NCBI GenBank assembly: GCA_037974665.1
Contig: CM075778.1
Span: 10,653,001 to 10,717,000, forward strand
Reading direction: 5' to 3'
Source: Ehretia macrophylla
Taxonomy: Eukaryota > Streptophyta > Magnoliopsida > Boraginales > Ehretiaceae
Length of the DNA: 64,000 bases
Position numbers and translations under genes: made by a program. This document shows positions 1-12,448 of this stretch, in pieces (positions within the stretch are counted from its first letter, which is position 1; the number at the start of each line of letters is the position of its first letter). The notes below the pieces were generated by a model. It was not told the DNA's origin. It did no database searches and saw nothing but the letters and a program-made list of their open reading frames with translations.

Positions 1-48
1 TCTTCAACTCGCTCAACTCCCAACACTTTGAACTACCATTTCACGAAA

Positions 49-2255
49 ATGGAGGGTCAAACTTGGACTGCATATGCAGCAGCATGGCTTGCAACAATGG
101 CGGCTATCTTTTTGCTTTCAAGTTATCTTCGCCAAAGAAATCTCAAATTCCCACCTGGTCCAAAACCATGGCCTATAATTGGAAACTTGAACCTGATCGG
201 TTCTCTCCCTCACCGGTCGACTCACCAACTCTCTCTTAAATATGGCCCATTAATGCAACTTCGTTTTGGCTCCTTTCCTGTTGTTGTTGCCTCCTCTAAA
301 GATATGGCGGCCATTATCCTTAAGACCATGGATCTCACATTTGCTTCCAGGCCTAAAACTGCCGCAGGCAAATATACCACTTACAACTATTCTGATATCA
401 CATGGTCCCCTTACGGACCTTATTTTCGTCAGGCACGTAAGTTGTGCCAAGTGGAGTTGTTTAGCCCCCGAAGACTCGAATCTTATGAGTACATACGGGT
501 AGAAGAGATAAATTCACTTCTCAAAGAGCTGTGCAAATCATCAGGCAAGACTATTAAGTTGAAAGATTACACTTTAACTGTTAGTTTGAATGTGATTAGT
601 AGGATGGTTTTGGGGAAGAGATATTTGGACGATTCTGATCAAAACAGTATTGTGTCTTCGGACGAGTTCAAGAAAATGTTGGACGAATTGTTCTTCTTGA
701 ATGGTGTGATGAACATTGGAGATTCAATTCCATGGCTCGATTTCTTGGACTTGCAAGGCTATATTAAGAGGATGAAAGCTTTAAGTATGAAGTTCGATCG
801 GTTTTTAGAGCACGTACTTGATGAGCATGATGCTAGGAGGAAGGCCCAAGACAATAATTATGTGGCCAAGGATATGGTTGATGTTCTTTTGCAGCTTGCA
901 GATGATCCTAATCTTGATGTGAAGCTGGAGAGGCATGGAGTTAAAGCATTCACTCAGGTATGGAATTATCATTCATATGCGTTCTATGTGCTTAACATGT
1001 TTAAACGTTTAAATATATAGAAAGCGATTTACATGAAGTAATGAATAACAAGTTCATTTAGACTTTCTTTCCTTCAATTTCTGTGTGTTTGTGTTGGAGG
1101 TTTGGGATTGTTAAGGTGTAAAATTGGTTTTGTCCGACTTCAATACTAAGAAATGGAACAACGGGTTAATGCCCCGTGAGTCATCTATGACCATCAAATC
1201 AGTATTTTAATCCGAACGCTAATAACAAAACAATACAATATAGTTATTTTTAGTAAATTGTAACTGTTCATATACTGTTTATACTAATTAGTGGTTAGGA
1301 AATCTCTTTGGGATTTATGGTGAATCTCATAAATCTAAGATATCACTCTCATTATGCCACGTCACTGGGGAGAGCACTCTGTGGTGCTCGGGCACAAAGG
1401 GTCACTTAGGTAATTTCACCCTTATTAGGGGGGTCAGGCTTTGATTGGAGGAAGTCAGTACGTTTGCATCAGCATAGATAAATTGCACGTTTTTCATTTC
1501 ATTTTCTTTTTTTATTTATTTATCATAGTAACGTATTGAGGCATCTAATTGAGCGTCAAAGGGTAGGATTATTTCAACACAATTTCTAAAAATGCTAAGT
1601 CTTTCTCTGCCGCTTGCAATTTTAGGACCTTCTTGCTGGTGGGACAGAGAGTTCAACGACAACCATTGAATGGGCAATATCAGAACTTCTAAAGAATCCC
1701 AGGATGTTCGAGAAGGCAAATGAAGAGCTTGACCGTATTATCGGCAAGAACAGATGGGTAGAGGAGAAGGACATAAAAGATCTTCCTTATTTGCAGGCTA
1801 TTGTTAAAGAGACAATGAGAATGCACCCTGTGGCACCAATGTTAACTCCAAGAGTTGCTCGTGAAGATTGTCAAGTCGCTGGTTATGATGTACGGAAAGG
1901 GACTCGTGTGCTAGTGAATACATGGACTATTGGGAGAGACCCTAAATTGTGGGATCAGCCTAATGAATTTTTCCCAGATAGATTCATTGGAAAAGCAATT
2001 GATATTAAAGGACAAGATTTTGAGTTATTGCCATTTGGTTCCGGACGTAGAATGTGCCCAGGGTACAATCTTGGCCTAAAAGTGATTCAATCAAATTTGG
2101 CTAACCTTATACATGGATTTAAATGGCTATTGCCAGATAATATGGCTCCAAATGATTTGGATATGGAGGAAATTTTTGGGCTAACTACACCCAAAAAGAT
2201 CCCACTTCTTCTTGTTGTTGAGCCTCGACTTCCACTTGAGATTTATGCTCTATGA
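49..2255 (+). CDS. Cytochrome P450, CYP71 clan, CYP92-like (two exons, complete)
   Basis: Haem-thiolate monooxygenase, probably anchored in the ER membrane. Exons are 49-957 and 1626-2255; donor GT is at 958 and acceptor AG at 1624-1625. The join is in phase 0 and gives 512 residues, normal for a plant P450. I chose the ATG at 49 because it starts the membrane anchor (hydrophobic residues about 11-26); the open frame reaches a little further upstream without an ATG. A proline-rich hinge (PPGPKPWPIIGN) is at about 35-46. The I-helix has AGGTESS at 307-313, the K-helix ExxR is Glu365/Arg368, PDRF is at 420-423, and the haem loop FGSGRRMCPG has its ligand Cys447. The single intron just before the I-helix is the usual A-type P450 position. 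The core resembles CYP92 proteins, a family that includes flavonoid-hydroxylase-like and homoterpene-forming enzymes. The substrate cannot be read from the sequence. The promoter is outside the window. Confidence 0.95.
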
Positions 2256-2336
2256 TTTGACAGCTTTGTTCTAGAATATTTTCTATGTAACAATGTTTAA
2301 GTCTTTTAGACTCCTATGTACTATTTTCTATATGAC

Positions 2337-2346
2337 AATAAATAAA
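2337..2346 (+). terminator. Probable polyadenylation signal of the P450 gene
   Basis: AATAAATAAA lies about 80 bases after the stop codon at 2255, a normal distance for a plant 3' UTR near-upstream element. The cleavage site is inferred, not seen. Confidence 0.5.
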
Positions 2347-2359
2347 AAACGTTTATCTT

Positions 2360-3259
2360 TTTCATACTCCGATATACCATGTCATATAATTCTATACAAA
2401 GCAGTATCAGAGAACACAGCACGGGACCAATTGAATCCATTTTCTTTATTTTCTACCACGTTTGCTTCTTCACGCCTATAATTCATTTTGTTTTTATTCC
2501 TCTTCTTTGGACCTTGTTTATTATCTGTTATTAAGTCTCTGATTTAGTCGACATGTAGCTGTCTTCCTAATAATGTATAAATATAGGAAAAGGTTATCTT
2601 TAACAAGTCCCACTATATTACAGGTATTATCCGTATAAATTGTGAATTTGGCTCGTTTACAATTTTGTTATATATCTATAATTTCATATAATACTTTGTC
2701 AATTAATGTCATGTATTGCTAAATCATCTACGGATTACACTAATCTTGTTAAATTAATCTTCCAACTATAGTTAAAAATTAGTATTAAATATACCAACAT
2801 TTAATTACTTCAAATCATCTAATTACATAAATCTTACCATATTTAACAAAACAAATTGAATCCATACGATTCTTTGAAAAAAAAAAAAAGCCTTATGATT
2901 CTCAAAAAAGGGGCTCATTGACTCCATGCAAGGTTGAGGAATGACTTTTTGAGGCATTGTAGTGTGAAATGATCTATTTAGGTTCTTCCACACCCTTGTT
3001 CACTATCTGAAAATGGGATGCTAGATTGGATTCTTTGGTTGAGTTGTTAAGGAACCTAATTACCAAGTAAATCATGTTCATAGAAACTTGGTGCCCTCCT
3101 CGTTTGTGTGAATAAGTTTTAATTTGAAGATAATAACTTCAATTTAATTTAATGGTGGAAAGGAAATTGTCTTTAGTCAAAGTAGTACAGGATTTTCTCG
3201 ATGTCACTCTTAGCGCTATTGTATACTGATTTCTTAAATGCGCAAAACACAGTTTAAGT
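2360..3259. other. AT-rich intergenic spacer, no gene seen
   Basis: No open frame, tRNA or recognisable element was found. A short poly-A run lies near 2877-2890. The spacer ends where the gypsy LTR begins with TGTCACACCC at 3260. Confidence 0.5.
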
Positions 3260-4677
3260 TGTCACACCCTAATTCTATTGACATGATAATCAGAGTGCAA
3301 CTGCCGAAAATCTAGAAAAGTGTATCTTCTCTAAGCGCGCAAGACTCTTGTTCCAAATATAAAGGCTAAGACCACAATTGAGACGACAATTCACAGAGCA
3401 TCTAAATCAACAAAATAAATCAAATACATGCGAATCTCCAAAAACAATTATGAAATAAAAGTCTACAATTATAATAAGATCATAAAACTATAGTAATAAC
3501 AAAACTAAAACATCGAAACACAAGGAAACATCCTACAACCATATTAAAATATTCAACCACAAGGAAACATCCTAAGAGTTACACAACACTCAATTATTAA
3601 TGAAAATAAGCTAAGGACTTAAAAGAAAGACCACTGCCCAACATCAAGGTAGTTTCCTACCCATGTCTTTGTGAAAAGACCTATTTTTCACATGTTCAAA
3701 ATAAGATTTAATGAAAAAAATGAGATAAAAATCTCATTAAGTATGAGGGTTTCCAAAAAATAACATGGGACCTTTACAAAAATTATATATATACAAATAA
3801 TAATATAGTAATGCAATGAGACAAAATGAAAATCTCATTCTCATGCATATTATAACCAAAACTAAACTAAAGAAAATATTTTTTTTTTGTTGTTTGTTAC
3901 TTTTCAAGATAAGTGTAAGCCATGCCAAAAATCCAAAACTGACTTTTAGGCATAGTACAAAAATATTGTGCAATAATCCAAAACCCAAAATCACGTCAAA
4001 CCACTATATCAAAAACTCAAATAGGACTGTGGCTACAACTGGTAGCATAGTCTAAAAATGGCTAGATGAGCTCAACCATCACAAGCGAAGGATATTCTAA
4101 TGAAAAAATAGTGTACTATCTCAAAACTCAGTATATGTTAAGCCTTACCGCTCAACCATCACAAGTGAAGGAGATCCTAATGAAAAGATAGTGTACTATC
4201 TCAAAACTCAGTGTATGTCAAACCTCACTGAGTGATGGTTCAAATCTCACTATATCTTGAACTAGGTCACAACCCCAAAAATTGGCACAAGTATTCCAGA
4301 GTGGTTCTTATCAAAATTCAGTAAAAGTGTCAAAAAATTTCATAAATTCTCATACGAAATATATACATTTTGGTCCCAAGTTGTTTTTTTTACTAGATTT
4401 TTAACCCAACAAGACAAAAAAGAAACATCTGCTTGCAACAAAAATATTTCACCAATCTTCAATAAGATACATTAAAGTAATTTATATATATATATTTTTT
4501 TAAAAAAAATACCACAGGTCACAAATGATTCAGTGACCTGTTTTGTTTATTTGAAAAAAAAAAAAAAACATGACCTTCAGGTCACTGTAATTCAAGTGAC
4601 ACGTCGGTCACACAAAAGTATTATTCACATGAATAGTACCTGTATAATCACTGCATACAATTTTATTTTTTTATATT
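3260..4677 (-). repeat. First part of the left gypsy LTR (3' LTR of the minus-strand element)
   Basis: It starts TGTCACACCC, and the text from 3362 to about 4640 is repeated at 24335-25430. It contains small hairpins built on GGTCAC/GTGACC near 4515-4620, more decayed than in the other copy. The remainder of this LTR resumes at about 12265 after the Mutator-like insertion. Confidence 0.8.
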
Positions 4678-5566
4678 TTAATAGTATCATATATCACTTT
4701 AATTTTAACACTCTTGTACCTTCTTTGCTGACATATCGATATGGCAGGCTCAACTTTCTCTTTTCTCTCCCTACTTTTTTTTTTTTTTCTCTCTCTTCTA
4801 ACGTCTCTTCTTAACAGTTCTTCTTTTGTTAACCCTGACCAGAACTCCCCAAATCAATTCAGAAAAAAGAAGTCCCAATTATCTCTTACTGTTTATGGTG
4901 ACGAGAAAGACAGGCAAACCAAAAAGAAAGGAAAAGTGAGTTTCTTCATTCTTTTCTTTCGTCAATAGCTTTTTATTGGCTTTGTGGTCAAGCAGAGATG
5001 TTAGTTGCACATATGGGTTATTTTTTTTCAAACTTTTGAGAAATGGATTTGTGGAAAGATTGGATTTTGACGTTGGGGATTTGGAGAATTGTCTTTGTTT
5101 TGATTAACAGCTTTTATTTTTCCAAGTTTTGAGATATGGGTTTGTGGAAAAATTGGATTTTGATGGCGGATTTTTGGTGAATCGTCTCCATTTTGATTGA
5201 TAGCTACAATTTAGCTTTTTTGCGATTTTCATGCTCTGTTTTGCTAGAATTTTCTTCTGTCTTGATTGATTTCCATTGGGTTTCTGTTGATTTTGTTTTC
5301 ACCTTTCGATTGGTCTTCGAATTTGCAGGAAAGTAGAGAGTTTTAAGGTATGTTTTCCTTGAAGTTTTTATTTTCTTTTTATGTTGTTTTTGTGGTTAAG
5401 AAAATAGCAAAAAAGGGCTTAAGGAAATGATACCCAGTAGCGTTAAATAACCCTCACCTTTTTTCTTCCATTTGTTAAGCCTTTCACTGAATAGGTTCAA
5501 TTTCATTGACTTATCTAGAAATTTCTGAATTCGTTTGACAGTGTTCAGGGATTTATTCCCCTAAAG

Positions 5567-8500
5567 ATGAATGTGATTGTTGATATTGGTATATCAAATG
5601 GTCAATATATATACCAACTACACCGATGTTTAAGGTAAGCAAGCTTTCTTTCATGATAACATTTTTGTTAAATTTAGCTCACCAATTTGATGTGAATTTA
5701 AAGTTTATTTTCTTAGATATTTTGCTGATAATTACATGCTATAAATTACAGGACTCAAGTGTCTTTCTTGAAGAGGTTAATTTTGAATCAAATAGGTAGA
5801 ATAAAATTTTGAATGGAGGTAATGTAAAAGTCCCAAAAATAGGAATGTTATTTGAGTCTTATGAAGATGTTTGTGATTTTTATAACCAATACGCAAAAAG
5901 TATTGGATTTGAAACGATAAAAAAGGAGGACAAGTATTGAAGATGATGGACAAATGAATTCCTTTACCCTTGCATGCTCCAAACCAGGTAAGCCTAGGCA
6001 TATAGCTCCAAATGATTTAAAAAAAAAAAAACCATCAATCGAAACAAATTGTATGGCTAGAATCTAGGCAAGGTTGATGGTTTATTTTGTTTGAAAGCTG
6101 TTGAATTGGAACATAACCACAAAGTTACTCCATCTGATGCATACATGCACCGAAGTAACAAAAAACTTGATACATTGACTAAACAGCTTCTTGATTTGAA
6201 TGGTAGAGTAGGCATTGAAGTTAGTAAAACCTACAACTCTTCAGCTATCGAAGCAGGGGGTTTCCAAAATATTCGTTATGGAGAAAAGGATTGTAGAAAT
6301 TACATTACTAAACAATGGAGATTAAGGCTTGGTGAAGGTGACGCTGGGGCTCTACTTAGTTATTTTAAAAGAATGCAAAAGAGAAATTTTGATTTTTTCA
6401 TGTAATGGAAGTTGATGAGAAAAATAGGATGAGGAATATCTTTTTGGGTTGATGCAAGGTGTAGAGCAGCATATGAGTCATTCAACAATGTCATTACATT
6501 TGATACAACATACTTGGCGAATAAATATGATATGCCTTTTTCTCCATTTGTAAGAGTAAACTATCATGGTCAATTGATATTATTGGGTTGTGGATTACCT
6601 TTCAAATGAAACTATTGAGACGCATGTTTGGTTGTTTAAGGTTTGGTTGGAAAGCTTGTCAGGAATTAAACCAAAAACAATAATTATAGACAAGTGTAAA
6701 GTGATTCAAAATGGTATTGCACAAGTATTTCCAAATATTCATCATCGTTTTTGCTTATGGCATATAACGATAAAAATTTCAGAAAAGTTAGGAAAATACA
6801 CAGGTTATCAAGAAATTAGGAGTATTTTACATATGGTTGTGTATGACTCCTTACGAGTTAATGATTTTGAAATGAGGTAGAAAAAAATGGTTGAGGAATA
6901 TGATTTGGAAGATAAGGAATGACTAAATACTTTGTATGAAGATCAGGATAGTTGGGTTCCAGTCTACGTAAAGAATACTTTTTGGGCAAGAATGTCAAGT
7001 AGTCAAAGGAGTGAGAGCATGAATGTAACGACCCCAAACCCAACTCTTCTCAAGATTAGATAGAGAGTCTGCAATTGCAAATCTAAACATATAAAAGGCA
7101 GGTTTAGTATTATATATTATATAACTTTTTGATTACATCTGAAGCTACAACCGTTTTCTAGCCCTAGACTCAATTTGTGTCAAAATGAGCCTGGATACTC
7201 AAACTACTATTCAAAGTCTACTCCCCGTAATCATGGCTATAGTATAGTACATAGGCTACCAAACAAGGTCCGAACCCGATGTCTACTAGAACATCGTTAA
7301 CTATAATATCATACGCTAAATGGTGAGGTATACTAAGATTCTCGAAGTCTTCAATGTGTGGGTCATGTTGGAGCATGTTTACATCAATAACCCTCAGAAT
7401 CAGAAGATCCGGGTTTTCCATGAAGCAGAATAAGCACATCTTCCCACTACTTGGTTCTACTATCTTCTTCTGTTTCACTTGAAATGGGGGGAAGAAAAGG
7501 CAATGAGCTCAAAAGAACTCAGTGTGGGGAGGTCACCGGGGAAGTTTTGAAAACGTTTTCGGAGCTTTTGAAAACCATGATGCAATGCAATTCAAGTATA
7601 TCATTATATAAGTAACAATTATATATCACGTTGTAAATGATACATTTTCATTTCACTTCTTGAGATGGCCGGCCGAATCATGATCACAACTTCTTATCTC
7701 TCCCAATAGGGTACTCTGGATTGTACTCGAAATCTACGACCCAACTCTCCGAGGGTGGAATGCCAAGTGAGAGAGGGACTAGGACCACGATAGTCACGGG
7801 AGCACCGGCAAGCCCTATGCTGCCCCGCGTTCATGAAACGCTATCGTGCTTGAGGTTGCAACCCTCAATCAAGTAGCACACAAGCATGCACAAGTTATCA
7901 CATAAAACACAACTGATAGGAGTGATCACGCAATTCGATAACACATATGCGGGTACAACAGAAGAGGTTGTCCCCGGCCAAGCACATTTAAACATATTTA
8001 CTTCCTGGTAGCTCAAATAATTTAGCTAATAGCATCCCGAGAAAATTGTCTTGTAAAGGTAGATATCATAATTTAACTGTTGTCACTTAAAATGTTTAGT
8101 GATAGCCAATCATTAGTAAGAGTAAATACCTATATTTATTGTAGTTCAAGTAAATTCCAGTCTTTAATTAGCTTTTAGAATTTTTGACTAACTAAGTTAA
8201 AAGTCTATTTAGTCACATGTTCTTTAACTTCTTTAGGTTATTGTTACCTGGAGTATAAGATTCTAACCTAGGTTTGATTAATATATATTTACATGCAGAT
8301 TATTACTAATACAGAATCATTATTTCGCTATATAGAGTAATACTAATTATAATAATAAACTTCCCACTGGCCAACTAATTCACATATAATTATCTAATTA
8401 AACTCTTATGAGGTATAAATTTATTAAGTGATTCACAGGTTGTACCTTTTAGGATCTAGTTTTTTTTAAAGTTACTAACAACAACCAATATCTACGAATG

Positions 8501-11500
8501 AAATAGCTATATCAAACTATGCTACGTAACAAAGATGTAATAACAAATAGACTATATATCATATATATACTATTTTCATAACTATAATCTTTCATAATCA
8601 AATAATGAAATCAAGTCAGTAATGCATTTTTAAAAAAACAAACCCGCACCTTACTTAGCGAAGTTGTACTGCTGCGGCTTTTACTATGACAAATGCTTAA
8701 CTTGTGTGTGGTTTGTGATGTTTTAAATGTGCGTGTTATCTGTGAAAATAGAGTGCCTTTTATAGGGACGATAATCTGCCTCTAATTGGATAAAATAGCT
8801 TTGCTCGAGTGATAATTACTCGTTGCAGGTGGCATTAGCTAAAAGTTCCTACAATTTCCAATCTTCATGCAGCGCGACAGCGGTGGAAGGCTAGGCAATG
8901 CTGACCATTTGAGGCTATTCTTAAGTTAGTAATTACGCTAGTAGTGAAAGCACACCAGGTGGTAGTTGCGCTGTTGTTTAGAATTATTGGTGGGTTTAGA
9001 GTAGCTATGAGGATCTAAGTCGTGTCCTTCATGCACGTTGGCTACCTGACGGTGGAGTACTTAAGCTGCTGCGTTGCTCACTTATAGAAGGACACTACAT
9101 GCATGATTACAAGTGGTTAATCCTAGTGATGATCGAGCAAAACTAAGCTGCTCGCTGGACAATTGCTATCATAGCTATTAAGTTAGGTAATGATTGTGGC
9201 TGGTATGCAGTGGAATTTGTATTTCATCTAGCAAGCTGCTCATTTAAAGAATTTTGGTGGTGGCTGACTTAGGCAATGGTGGAGTCGGGTTTGGCGATAG
9301 CTAATGGTGCAATAATGTTAAGCTATGTGGTATAGTTAGGATAGAATTCGGTAGCTCAATAATTCACTTATAGGCTAACGATGCATTTTGAGATAATAAT
9401 TCAATGGTGGACTTTGTACTCTTCTTAGCAAGCTGCTCACGTGAGGTTGAAGACATGGAGGCATCATGGTAGTGACTATGATTAAGTTGGCAGGCCTGGT
9501 TAATGGCATGATAACGATGCTTAGTGCTTAACTATAGGAAATGCAATATAACTCCAAGGTCAATTAATTAACTTAGGAAATGCTATATAATTCTAAATGG
9601 TATTAGCATTTCTAAGTAACTTATCTAATTATAGTATTTCCACTCTTTTCATTTTACAGATTGAAGTTGCTATCTAGTTAACTCATTGTAATTCCCAACT
9701 ATTTAGCGTACCAACTAGTATATAGCCATATCCATAAATTAACGCTTCTAACTTGGTAGTAAATATCTAAGCACAAAAATATTATATAGCTTTCTTTTAT
9801 TTCAAAAGCCATAAGTGTTACATAGTTTTGTTATCCAGTTACTGTATTTCCTATGTCATATTTTTATATATATTCCTATATTTTGTTTGGAGCGATTAAT
9901 CAAGTAGAACAAAACCAATTGAACCATGCTTACTATTCTTAATTTATTTTGAAAGTTTTTAGTGCTAATCCTAATACTATTCACTAGATTTAGTTATCAA
10001 CTCTTACAATTTCATAAGTTAACATTGCTATTTACTTACAATCCTTAACTATTTAATGTGTCTTTTAATATATACTAAGTCTTTTGATTGGAAGGTACTC
10101 TCATATAAGTCTATTATGTTTATTGCCTTTAACTTAACTGTACTATCTAAGTTTATATTGTCTAAATGTATCCAGAGTTATAGTAAGCCTCGTTTTAGAA
10201 AATAGGTAATATCTATAAAGTTAACTAACCACGCTTTAAGGGTAAAATACTAGGTTGATCAATAACTTTGATTCGTAAACTTTTTAAGCTAAATATCTTC
10301 TTAGCTACTTAATGAATATGCTAATTTCCTACACAAGCTATGATTGTTATATAACTATCATATATTATTCCTAGTAGTTCATAACCAAGGTAACTAATCA
10401 ATAAAATCATGGAATTTACTAGATCTAATATTTCTAACTTTCAACAAATTGAGATGCATAAACTATTATAAGTCATATCTAGTAAATCCTAACTAGTATT
10501 CTAACCTTCCATTTAAAATTACTATAAGGTATTATCCTCATATAGATTAACTTTGCCTAACCATCCTCGAACAATCTATCAGCTAATATCTTAATTCTCT
10601 TCTTCTATCTCAGAAGCCAAACATTATATATTAAGTTACCAAATTTTAAACTCTTTAACTTTTTAACACTCAAGCTATCTATTATACCTACTGAGTTAAT
10701 CTCTTCCTCTTGAGTTGAAACGAATGCTTAGTTTGATATGCTAGACTTAGTATATTTTCTAAGTTTAAGTTACTTCTTAACATAGAAAATATGATCACCA
10801 GACATGTAATGCAATTCAATCATAAATAATACCGAACTAATATGCTAATGCTCGGAAATTAAATATAGGGCCTCACAATGAATTCTTTCTTTGATGACTA
10901 CATGGTCGGACCAAGCTTAAGCAGTTTAATGAACTATATGACATGGCTATGTTAAGAAAAATAAAAAAAGAAAGAGATGAAGACTTTTGATCGTGTAACA
11001 CAAGCATTCCTTGTAATACAAACCTTTTGATGGAAAAACAAGTTTGGGAAGCTTATACAAATCGAATATTTTGAATGTTCCAAGATGAGATTAAGAACCT
11101 TATTTTTTTTAGTAATGTTACGCTTGTAAAAAGAGATGAGCCGACGTCTATATTGATATTTGATGTTAAAGATAATTCCAAAAGGTTCGATGTCTATGAA
11201 AAATCTACTGATGAAGATTTATATGAAGTCACTCTTCATATGCAGAAGTTAGATGTGAGATGCATTTTTCAACTATTTGAGTTCCGATGGATTCTTTGCG
11301 GACATGCATTATGCATTTTCATGGATCAGAAAGTGGATAAGATACCAGATAAATACATTCTATTATGTTGGAGGAAAGATATAAAGCATTCGCATGCATA
11401 TATAAATATCTTTTATGATGAATTTGAATCTAATGAAGAAATTACACGATATAATAAGTTGTACTCACATTTGGTTAGAGTTGCACGAATTGGAGGAAAA

Positions 11501-11732
11501 TCTAAACGACTATGTAATATTGTGATAACTTATTTGGCTGAGATGGAAGAAAAACATGTCAATGATGAGATAGAAGAAAAACTTGTCAATGTTGGGCGCC
11601 TTTAAAATTCTCATTCAAGTTCTAAAGTTCTAATCCTTTTACTGGTATGAAGAAAAGGACGCCATGCTTCAAAAGAAAAGAGTCGTACGTAGAAAAATTT
11701 ACAAGGCAACCAAGAAAAAGTTTTGTGTATAA
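5567..11732 (+). pseudogene. FAR1/FHY3-related (FRS) protein or Mutator-type transposase, disrupted
   Basis: FAR1-type proteins descend from Mutator-like transposases: an N-terminal WRKY-like DNA-binding domain, a MULE DDE core and a SWIM zinc finger. Fragments in order: a possible first exon MNVIVDIGISNGQYIY at 5567 with donor at about 5635; DNA-binding text FESYEDVCDFYNQYAKSIGF at about 5850-5910; HNH-type text VELEHNHKVTPSD at 6097-6135; transposase core VDARCRAAYESFNNVITFDT near 6450-6500; then PNIHHRFCLWHI near 6735-6770; then SSQRSESMN at 6996-7023. Coding resumes at 10878 with MNSFFDDYM and runs to a SWIM region near 11250-11320. There the family's CxC has become CIF, while the distal CGH survives. 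Several frameshifts and stops, plus the 3.85-kb LTR insertion, make it non-functional. The strength of the protein similarity was judged by eye. Confidence 0.85.
7024..10877. mobile_element. Solo LTR, about 3.85 kb, inside the FAR1-like gene
   Basis: The insert begins TGTAACGACCCC and ends GGGCCTCACA, the TG...CA ends of an LTR. It is flanked by a perfect 5-bp target duplication ATGAA (7019-7023 and 10878-10882). Removing it joins the reading frame SESMN to MNSFFDDY exactly, as expected of a FAR1-like protein. There is no gag-pol text, PBS, PPT or second LTR inside, so it is a solo LTR rather than a full element. The large size and the ends fit Tekay/Del chromoviruses. Orientation was not determined. 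Confidence 0.85.
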
Positions 11733-12264
11733 TATTCTTTTTCTATGTTTTCTCTTTTTCATATTTGTCAGCTTTTGGTTTTTAATATTATTTTACTATT
11801 GTAGTTGGTTTATATTAGTTTCAATTGATGTGTTGTATAGATATCTAAATGAAACAATAAGCGAAAAGAATCCCAATCTATCGTGGCTACTCCAAAGAGA
11901 CAAAAGGTGTAGAAATAATTCTTGTTTTTTCACTTTATTACTTAAACAAGACTTGAGTATTGCCTGTATTCATTATTACATGTCAGAAGAAATATCTCAG
12001 ATATTCGACATGAGGTCTTTAAATGCAAAAAATATCTTTCAAATGACCCTCTTGGAACATCTAAAGTTGCAAATATTGGAACACAAGAAAGTATTATTTC
12101 AATCAACTTACTAATGAATATTCAAGTAAGTGTTATAAAACTATTAATCAATCATATTCTATTCTTTATTGACTAATCTATGGTCAGTTAATCATAAATT
12201 ATTCATGATCAACAACTTACAAATGATTATGGAGTTCGTCCTAGTTGTATGCAATTATGTATTT

Positions 12265-12437
12265 TTTTATATTATAAATTATAGCTTTAAACGTATTTAA
12301 AAAAATTGAGTCTTTTGTTATTTTTGATAACTGACAGCCAACCCACTAAAGGGATAAGCCCACAATTTAAGCTATAAGTGGGGAACGTATCCTACCAAAA
12401 TAGTCATGAGGCCTTTTAAAATTTTTGGACTGTTACA
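12265..12437 (-). repeat. Last part of the left gypsy LTR
   Basis: The text from ATAAATTATAGC through a pair of conserved blocks ending GTTACA is repeated almost word for word at 28008-28171. On the minus strand this is the 5' start of the element's 3' LTR, TGTAACAGTCC. Confidence 0.8.
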
Positions 12438-12448
12438 TCTTCCTTCCT
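12438..12448 (-). other. Polypurine tract of the gypsy element
   Basis: On the minus strand AGGAAGGAAGA directly precedes the LTR start TGTAACAG, the expected position for plus-strand priming. Confidence 0.7.

Larger units (their letters stand above)
4678..12264 (+). mobile_element. Mutator-like element carrying a FAR1-type gene, inserted in the gypsy LTR
   Basis: The block interrupts the gypsy LTR and is bounded by a 13-bp direct repeat ATTTTTTTATATT (4665-4677 and 12261-12273), which can contain a 9-bp Mutator-type target duplication. The left end (about 4685-4735) matches the terminal repeat of the small MITE at 49893-50074, including CACTTTAATTTT and GCTGACATAT. No matching inverted copy is visible at the right end, so it is either a non-TIR type or has lost that end. 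The only gene content is the broken FAR1-like frame. It is further interrupted by the solo LTR at 7024-10877. Confidence 0.6.

Noticed and set aside
4741..4968. Possible short secreted or membrane protein
   Set aside because: The hydrophobic run is a poly-T/CT-rich stretch in what looks like the 5' leader of the FAR1-like gene, with intron-like GT/AG signals after it.
11647..12114. Open frame of 155 codons as a separate gene
   Set aside because: Its first 25 or so residues read as the lysine/arginine-rich tail of the FAR1-like protein; the rest is AT-rich text without a domain.
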